Below are positions 56,246 to 64,000 of a DNA stretch of 64,000 nucleotides, piece after piece. Each line of letters begins with the position of its first letter. The stretch's first letter is position 1. Both the position numbers and the translations under genes were made by a program. Under the pieces are notes generated by a model, which was given only the letters and a program-made list of their open reading frames with translations, ran no database searches and was not told the origin of the DNA. This DNA comes from Blasia pusilla (taxonomy: Eukaryota > Marchantiophyta > Marchantiopsida > Blasiales), in assembly GCA_050084515.1 (NCBI GenBank), contig CM114272.1:3844001-3908000 (forward strand), given 5' to 3'.

Positions 56246-57602
56246 TTTACCATTGATCTATTACCCTAATATGTTCATCTAGCTCAACCTATTACCTCTC
56301 TAACATCTCTCACACTGTCCCTTCCACACTCCCATGCTCGGTTGCTCTCATGCTCATTTGATCATGGTATCATACATCTTCTCGGTTGATACTCATATTT
56401 TGGGGATTAAAAAAAACATTTGGGTGGTCATCCTTGGATGTTTTTAGGGCCTCAACGTGCCTTGGAAATATCCTATCTTTGATCTTTGTAGCACATATAA
56501 AGTAAAGAGAGAATCCCTTCACACACAACCAAAGTGTAGACTATGTTAGGAGCTCAATCTAGTTCACTAGGGAGGGATTTTTATCCACCTCTTATTTTGT
56601 CCAATGCTCTAATGAGTGGCATTTATCACTTAGTGGAGGGAATAACTAATCCAAAGTTAGGTTTGAGCACAATTGTATATACTCACATTAAGAAATTTGA
56701 GACTATTTGCACATAATTGAGAAATTTGTTCACTTTATGTGATTTTTTTTTAATGAAGAGCTATTCTTGATTGTATTCTTCCCCATTTCTTGTGTTTATT
56801 TTAATTTTAATTTCTAGTTGATATGATATCGTTCACCTAAAATATTTGTAATAAACTTGAGGACTATTACTGATAGTCATCATGTTGGAGTTGTGTAGAA
56901 TTAGAGCTATAGAGCTAAGGGAATTAAAAGGAGTTGTTGGAGAAGCAAAATCAAGTCAACCACCATTTCAAATTTTGAATACCTTGCCATACATTACAAA
57001 AATAAAGTGATTGTAATATTAGAACTTGGCAAAAAGTTGAAAGTTGTGGGATGCTTTTATGAAGTTTTTTGTATGTATGGAATTAAAAGTGCCTAGATAG
57101 AAAGATCATAGGATGCACAAGTTCTTCATGCAAAGAAAGTATTAAATTCATTTGTAAGATCTATGCACAACCTAGTAAAGTTAGGAAAGTTGAGTGTGAA
57201 TGACCCGCTGGATTGAATGTATGTTAGAATTCCATATAGTGGACTCCTTTCTTGAATCTCAATATGGGAAAAAATATTGTTGAGAAACCCTTAAGTATTG
57301 CAAAATTAATAATCCCTCATTGGTAACGAGGGATCATTCCCTTGTTCGTACTCGCGGACATAAGTACGCGAACACGGACGAGTCCGTGGATATCTACTTT
57401 GTTCTTATGCAATCCTAAATTAAGAGAAAATTATTTTTTCTTCCCCGTGTTAGGTGTTAACACCTTCCAATCAAGCTATTTAGGATGGTTAAGCTTATTT
57501 CAAAATTTTCAAAATAAGCCAATCACAAAATGTGGGAGTAACAACATTTTGAAATTTGTGCTCCTCTCCTATCCTCTTGATGGTAGGGATTGATTTTATT
57601 AG
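56246..57602. other. AT-rich, nothing recognised
   Basis: No supported gene. Confidence 0.5.
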
Positions 57603-57654
57603 AATGGTTGATCAAGAGGTTGCCCTGCGCAAGCCAACCTCTTGACCAACCATT
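57603..57654. repeat. 20-bp hairpin
   Basis: 57603-57622 pairs with 57635-57654 with one mismatch and a 12-base loop. Confidence 0.85.
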
Positions 57655-58900
57655 TCCCTTATCTATGTTCCTTTGCCCTTGTCCGTCTTAGGGACACACA
57701 TGTCCATGCGTCCCACATAGGCTACACCCGATAACTCTTGGCTCGTATCCAATCCCCTCCATCCCCGCATCATATCCCCTTCATTGGCCCATATCCCTCT
57801 CGCGACCCTCGTTTGCATCTAGCCTACAATCTTGGTCCATATCCTATCCACTCAAGAGCCCTATTTTCTTTTGGCCTGTGTCCGGCTTGGGTGGGATGGA
57901 TGTGGGCTATGGTTATGAGTTTGACGCAAGTGGGGATTGCGGTAGGAACGCAAGGCACGGTCCAAAAATAGGTACAAGATGGCAGGTTTGTTTTTGTGCA
58001 ACCTGGGTGTCATAAAACTAGTGGGTTAGAGCAAAAGATGTGAAGAGGAGTGGTGCTCAAAAATCAAGAATGTTTCAGCCAATAATAGTTAAGACTCCTT
58101 GGAGCCCATATGGATAGTAGGGCAATGCTAGGCTTTCTTGAGTGTCAAGGCTAGAGAATGTGGAGGAAGCTCTGAGATTTATTGCGGCCGTGATGACGTT
58201 TGAAGCAACCAACATCCTCAATATTACCAAAACAAATTTGATACCCAACTTCTCAGTTTTATTTCCATTATGGGACCATAATTGTATAGAATTAAGCAAC
58301 TTTGTCTTATGGATTGACAATGGATATCTCTGTGGAAAAGCATTTCCCATCTTTGAATGTAAAAGACTCTATAGTTGGGTGATAATCACTATGAAGGATC
58401 CACTTTTGCTTACGGCTCAACTAGTTTAATCAATCAAGAGGTAGTTATGGTGCAATTTTGGTAACACAATTGAATTTTAATCATCAATCTTTATAATTTT
58501 CAAGAGATGCAATATTTCAAGCGCAACATTGTGACCTTTTCCTATCATAAGTAATTATAATTGATTTGCTAGTGTGAAAGTTTAGCAATAGTTGCAACCT
58601 CATGAAATTCCAATTATGGCAAGATTTGAAATTGTGTTATGATAACGGTGTGACCATCAAGCATCAAAATCAAATCAAAGTCATTCAATTCTCAGATTTT
58701 TCATAGTGATGTCTCTCCTCCATTTTAATTTTCCTCACTTTTGCTATCTATTCTAGGATTTTCTCATGCAATGAGATTTTGAATTTTATCTCTTAATCAT
58801 ATAGCAAGACTCTTTTCTCTTACTTATGTAGCTAGCCTCTTTTCTCTTACTTGTATAGCAAGCCTCTTTAGGACAAACTATTGCCATAAATTTGTAGGAA
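57655..58900. other. Nothing recognised
   Basis: The overlapping 90-codon ORFs on both strands at 58075-58429 show no motif. Confidence 0.4.
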
Positions 58901-58959
58901 TTTTATGGGGGGTTTGATCCAGACAAGAAATGGACGAGGATAGCATAACTATGGGGAAA

Positions 58960-59600
58960 TTTTGATCATTTTCGTGCGCATACACATTGCTACACAACAT
59001 ACATCGCTGGTCACATCCACACCACACAACACCAATCTTCCCTACACACGGGTAGAACCACACATGTATAGAAATCAACTCATACATATACATGGAGATC
59101 ACACAACAAAAATAAAGAGTAGTAAAGATGGCACACCAACCTAAAACTCCACTACTTGATCTACATCGGCATATCAAGCCTCGTCCACTCTGTGCTATCA
59201 AGGAATCCAAATGCTAGCACTTAGTCCTAACTCACACACACGAGCAAGAATGGTACTCCAACGGCCCAAAATGAGAAAGATGGCTTGGGAAAGCCATCTT
59301 CCTCCCTTATATAGGATTGGAAGAGCCAAAAGGATCTTCCCCTAAAAATAGCTATCCTCCTGGTAAGCTACACGCACAGATTACCAAGATCGGGTGACCT
59401 GCTCAACAAGTCACCCAGCTATGAAACACCTAAATACGAAAGTTGATAGAAATTACGTTCCTGACACAACAGACCTATCCTCAACCTCATCCGACACCTC
59501 GGGATAAAGTTACACTCAAGACAGTCCACTGGCTCTTATGCCCTATCCACGATAGATCTTGGCCTATCGGCTACTCAGATGTGACATCATTTCAACAATC
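58960..59600 (-). mobile_element. LTR/leader-like relic
   Basis: It starts with the block shared with 2068-2095. The minus strand contains a TATATAAGG promoter-like motif near 59315 followed by leader-like sequence. The downstream purine-rich GGGAGCTAAGGAGGATGAAA (59670-59690) and AAGGACCTTGAGGTAGAGGA could be polypurine-like. The class is uncertain. Confidence 0.3.
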
Positions 59601-61480
59601 TTAAGGGTGAGACTAACTCATTCTACACTTGCTTGATTGATTATTACTTTGATTTTGGCACATTATTTTGGGAGCTAAGGAGGATGAAATTTTCCCAAGG
59701 ACCTTGAGGTAGAGGATTACTAACTGAAGGTAGTCCAAAGTAGACAAAGTAGGATTGGAGTAGTGCTAGGAATACTAATTATTGATATAATCTCACAAAT
59801 CTATTTTTCCTAGCATATATAAAAGAAAAGCAATAGAAAAACCTAATCATATATGTGTGCATATAAAGGATTTCTTTGTAATATTGATTTTTTCTATGTA
59901 TTATATAGAGTGTAGGTTTCTATAGGAATAAAGGGCAATTTTTGAAGCATATGTGATGCAAGAAAATAAATCTAATGCAACCATGCAAGTCTAAAAAGTC
60001 TCAAAATTACACATAATTTAAGAGTGTCTTGTGGGTATCATTCCTATCACAATTGCAAAGAGTAATTTTCACTTAGATATAAACATATTTTTGGTTTTGT
60101 TCTCTAGCAAAGAATTTCTCATCCCTAGTTGTGAAATATGATAAAATATGGGGGTGATCAAAGTGAAGATAATAGTGTGGCAAAGGCACAAGAGAAAGGG
60201 GTGAGGAAATGTTAGCAATAGGAAAGGAAGGAGAATGATGGAGTGAAGCAAATTGAGGTGAGGGTGGGCCTAGAGAGCCAAGAATAGGGATGAATTAGTC
60301 ACCAAGATTTGCAAATTAAAGTCTTGGAGTGATAGTCATAGGATGAAGAAGTTTTGGCATGAAGATATTTACCATCCATATTTTTACTTGTATTCATGAT
60401 TTGTACCAACCCCGTGTCTCAAGACGAGCCTACATTCCTAGTGTCGAAAAAGATATAAAGGGAATCCCAAAACAAACTTCTTTTCATTTCTAGTTTAGCA
60501 CTTTCTTGAACCTACTAGTGGGAAGAATTTTCAATGAGTCACAATAGTTCCCTAGAAGCTAGCTTTAAGAAGAAATAAGAAAAATACAAATATGTTACTT
60601 GATGTTGGAGGGAATTTTTTTTATTTGTTGTTATTCGTGTCTTGGAGTTTCTAGTCTGTTGAGCTCCCAGTAATCTAGCAATGACAAGAATAGAGTCCCT
60701 AGAAGCTCAAGGTGGAATAACAAAGGTTGAAAACATATATTGGTGATTTTGTTCCATCACATACTACCAAGTTAAAGGAACTATGCAGATTTAGATGGAT
60801 AAAAAATTTCACCTCGAGTTATCATTTGAATGTAGACCACTTGATCAATATTCGCACATAGAATTTATGAGCAAAAAACTCAAAACAATAGTTGTTAGTT
60901 CATATCAAGATGTTGTGCATCATGATGCCTAATAGGATGAGGACTTAATAAAGCTCTACCACATAAACCATTGACATCATATAATTGTGACTCCTCTCAC
61001 ATTTAATTAAAACCAATAATATAAGGATAATACTCTGATTAAGGGTACAAGCATCCAAATGGAGAGGTTGATATTCATTTAGTATCCAACATATAAGTGT
61101 TTTTTTACAAATGGACGATAAGTTTTACTTTAAAGTCGAGAAAACGTCTTCACTAAAGATAAATGTTTCAAAAGATATTTCATCCTTTCCTAATCCTTAG
61201 CATATGATTATAGTAAGATCATCATCATCTACAGAAATTCCAATATTGCCTAAGTGATCAAAGATATAAAGTTCTTATATTAAAGATGCAATGAATTGTA
61301 CTACTCTATGATCCTATCCTAATCTCATTCAATTACAATTTTCCAACTTTAGTAGATAACTTCAACATTTTAGTTAGCACATTTGAAAATTTCTTAGATA
61401 TGTGTGCATTTTAATGTGATGTGTCCAACTTATAAATGCATAGATGGAAATCAATATAGAAGAGCTTTGTCATGACCATT
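59601..61480. other. AT-rich, gene-free
   Basis: Nothing recognised. Confidence 0.5.
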
Positions 61481-61489
61481 CGGATTATG

Positions 61490-63327
61490 TCGTAGAGTAT
61501 AGTGTGCTAGTAGAGGCCATACCTCATGTAGGGCCGTAGTGTCTAGGTAGAGATGCGATTTCATACATAGGGTTGGGGGTTACTCAATTGAGGGTGACTT
61601 TTCCAGTAGGGCCCGCTCTTAGGTTGGAGGATATAAGGTGGAGTGCACTCAAAGAACAGTCAGTTCTTTGAGTTGAGCCTATTGCGTTGGGAGTTAGCCT
61701 TGGTAGTGAGTAGAGCTCTTGGCTATGGTGTTTCCAAGCCGACCTAGATTCTCCCATCGTGGAGTGGGTTTGGCTCGATTGTATGTGATTCTATCGTGTT
61801 TTATGACAGTAGGTATTTCACGGATTTCACTCAAAGAACTGACGTAGATCGATGGTAGCTTCGATTGTGGATCAGTAGGATCTGGTTAGGGCTGATTGTG
61901 TACTCAGCCGTGGATGTTCGTGGCTTGTGGCCTTTGTTGGAGGTGTGAATCTGGTGCGTGGTTGATTGGGAAAGAAGCGCCTTGCTGAGAGCTTTCCAAC
62001 ACGCTTTAGATCGCCGGATTTCGTCAAGGGAGCTGGAAGTTATCAAGGATTGAAGATTCTGGTTCGTGTTCGACGGTTTTCTGATGTGGAGAGCTTGGAG
62101 TGCGGAAGCTCTCTTGAAGTTCATCCAGATCGGGTGAGAGGTTCCTATTGCTACTTGTATTGTGATCTCATGTGAAGCTATCTGCTCGAGTGTGTGGAGC
62201 GTTGTGGATTTCTGCGTGCATGAAACTGGGCGGAAGCGCTGTCGGATTTGCGATTCTGGAGGTGTATGGACAACAAGTTTGTCTGATTTTTAGCTCAAAG
62301 TACAGAGTTTGGTTGTAGCTGATTTTTTGTGGAGAGATAGCTATGGTGGTCAATTGAATTCTGGTCGAAATAGATTCAATTTTGGTCGAGAATTTGCGGA
62401 GTAATTGCTGATTGAAATTTTGCGGACTAGCTCAAGGTCTGGCTATGGTGGACAGCGGATCAGAGGGGCTGGTTGGTTAGTGACTCGTTCATTGTTGGAG
62501 ACGCCTATCCCGCTGGGGGCACCCTGGTTGGGCCTCTCTCCATAGTGAAGCATGGCGAAGCATGGTGAACGGGGCGATAGGGTTTTTGAGGCTTCGAGGC
62601 AACTCGTGGTAGCTCGGGGTGAGTGGGCGTGAGAGGCGGAGTAAGGAGCAAGGAGCAAGCAAGCAAGCTTGCTTGCTTGGGCGTGAGGCATTTTTTGTAG
62701 GATTTTTGATTTGAGTGTTGCATAACTGGTCACCCATCTTTGGCCAATTCTGCCTGGAAGACGCTTAACTGCTGAGTTCTCAACTATGCCAGTTGTAGCT
62801 CATTTGGTGCTGTTCGGAGAGGTGTTAGGCGCTTTACGCATCTCAAGTTTTTGGTTGATGGACCTCTAGCGCATAGTACGGTGTAGCCTCTCCATGCAGG
62901 TGATATTTTCAGGTGCTGCAAGTTTGACTAGCACGTCATCGACCCTCGGCGGAGTAGCTATTACGTTAGAATTGTGTGGTGGGTTCTGTGGATTCAGGGG
63001 GCGCCACGTTTGGTGGATTGTGTTCCCTTGATTTCCATTTGCGATTGGAGGGTTGTCGTTGGACTTCTTGTGTTTGGATCCCCTCCATCGTTGCTTCTTG
63101 CTTGCACGCCCATTGTTAGGGTTGACGCTGATTTCCAAAGTAGTGTTACTCTTGTGTGCTACCGGTAGTGAGGCTGGAGTGATGACCCGTAGACCGTGGG
63201 AGGCTTCTTGTGGTGATGACAGGTTAGGTTGCCTACACCCATAGCTAGTAGAGCTAGAATAGTACAGCGACATCAACGTCACTTGGTTACTTAGTGGTGG
63301 TAATTTGGTGGTGGTGCGGCATCGGCG
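61490..63327 (+). mobile_element. Probable 5' LTR and leader of a Ty3/gypsy element
   Basis: The change to GT-rich sequence, a TATA-like GGATATAAGG at 61630-61639 and a long untranslated stretch leading to the gag at 63.6 kb suggest LTR plus leader. The word ACTCAAAGAAC occurs at 61649 (in a small palindrome with GTTCTTTGAGT) and at 61830. I could not place a primer binding site or the LTR end. Confidence 0.4.
62656..62679. repeat. Perfect 24-bp palindrome
   Basis: It is (CAAG)n meeting (CTTG)n at a HindIII-type AAGCTT centre, within the gypsy leader. Confidence 0.85.
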
Positions 63328-64000
63328 TTGGTCATCACGGAGTTGTCGGGTGGTTTGGTTGGGGACCGTGGTGCGGACAGTGGTGGTTTCACACGGAGAG
63401 GATTTAGGTATCGGCTACCTTTTCCACTTCCGATAGTTGATGAAGAGGAGGACGAGGGTGTTCCAAACACCGAGTCTTCTACGTTGTTATCGAGTGTTGC
63501 AACTCCATTGATTTGGGACATGGACGGGATATATGGGGCCATGAAGGGCCCACGACGATACTCGGGTGCAGTGGGCACCATTAAGCCCGGTTGCAGAGTT
63601 CTTCAAGAGGTTGAAGAAGAACTATCAGGGAGTGAAGACAGAGAAGTTGAGGAGTCTTCAAGAATTTGAGCGAAAGACTGGTGAGAGTCTTTGTGAGGCA
63701 TATACTCGTATGCAACGCTTGATTTCAGTTACCTAGGGTGTGACTGAGGCTCAGGCAGTCCAGTTTTGGTATGGGATCTTGGACCAAGGGTTGCGCCGCA
63801 CGGTACGTGATGCTACTCTTATGAGTGATGATTCACCCATATTGACCCATGTGTTTGCTCTTTCTGAGAAGATTGAGCTTAACATGGTGAAGGAGAGAGT
63901 GGTGACATCCGCATTCAGTAGGGATACAACTACTACTTCTCGTGTTCAGCAGCCCACCTCACAGTCTCATAGTAGTGGTGGTGGTAGTAGTAGTGGGAGT
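63328..64000 (+). pseudogene. Ty3/gypsy gag, 5' part, running off the window
   Basis: The first frame (63328 to about 63590) is acidic and Gly-rich and ends near GAVGTIKP. A one-base shift then gives EFFKRLKKNYQGVKTEKLRS, LQEFERKTGESLCEAYTRMQ, one TAG (about 63734), AQAVQFWYGILDQGLRRTV and VFALSEKIELNM, followed by a Ser/Gly-rich tail to the edge. This is the Retrotrans_gag pattern of plant gypsy elements. Zinc knuckle and pol should lie beyond 64000. Confidence 0.75.

Noticed and set aside
57342-57420. Small self-cleaving ribozyme near a GACGAGTCCGTGG stretch
   Set aside because: The stretch only forms a short stem; the conserved hammerhead core sequences are absent.

Overview
The window looks like nuclear DNA of a land plant (or close streptophyte). 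It is dense in plant-type transposable elements: Ty1/copia elements primed by initiator-Met tRNA, a short LTR element with a tRNA-Asp-type primer site, Ty3/gypsy fragments and LINEs. The two non-retroelement genes have GT-AG introns. I see no rRNA or tRNA gene and no intact ordinary host gene. The species cannot be named from the sequence; the gene content hints at a non-seed plant, which is only an impression.

Layout. 1-0.85 kb: two antisense LINE 3' fragments. 1.68-2.04 kb: a foldback element. 3.03-5.39 kb: an internally deleted copia element on +. 5.4-6.6 kb: an antisense gag relic of another retroelement. 6.99-12.27 kb: a full-length but dead copia element of the same family as the first, on -, with 309-bp LTRs. 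12.37-14.86 kb: a short non-autonomous LTR element. 14.91-19.65 kb: a third, younger copia element on - with an exact GTCTC target duplication, inserted into a small ORF. 20.6-21.6 kb: antisense gypsy integrase. 21.7-22.2 kb: AT-rich tandem repeats. 22.75-23.24 kb: a LINE fragment between inverted repeats. 23.7-27.6 kb: nothing I recognise.

27.8-38.8 kb is the most interesting part. Two degenerate, divergently arranged genes share a 1.2-kb upstream region. The minus gene (about 33.26 to 28.4 kb) encodes a ParB/Srx-like domain followed by an adenine/cytosine amino-methyltransferase of the permuted beta type. The plus gene (34.46 to 38.47 kb) looks like a Mutator-like transposase, with an N-terminal Cys/His DNA-binding region, a DDE-like core and a C-terminal SWIM zinc finger. 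About 40 copies of a 27-bp palindrome (arm GCAACCCGTCGGA, one centre base, reverse complement) occur here and nowhere else in the window. All lie in the introns, the shared upstream region or the flanks, none in the exons, often at a spacing near 64 bp. I propose one transposable element that captured or carries a ParB-methyltransferase gene and its own palindromic sites. Both genes are broken, so this copy is a fossil.

38.9-50.4 kb: three more LINE copies (+, -, -), one with a long nearly open reverse transcriptase, separated by hairpin-rich non-coding DNA. 50.4-61.4 kb: AT-rich, gene-poor DNA with scattered hairpins and an LTR-like relic. 61.5-64 kb: the leader and start of a gypsy-type gag running off the right edge.
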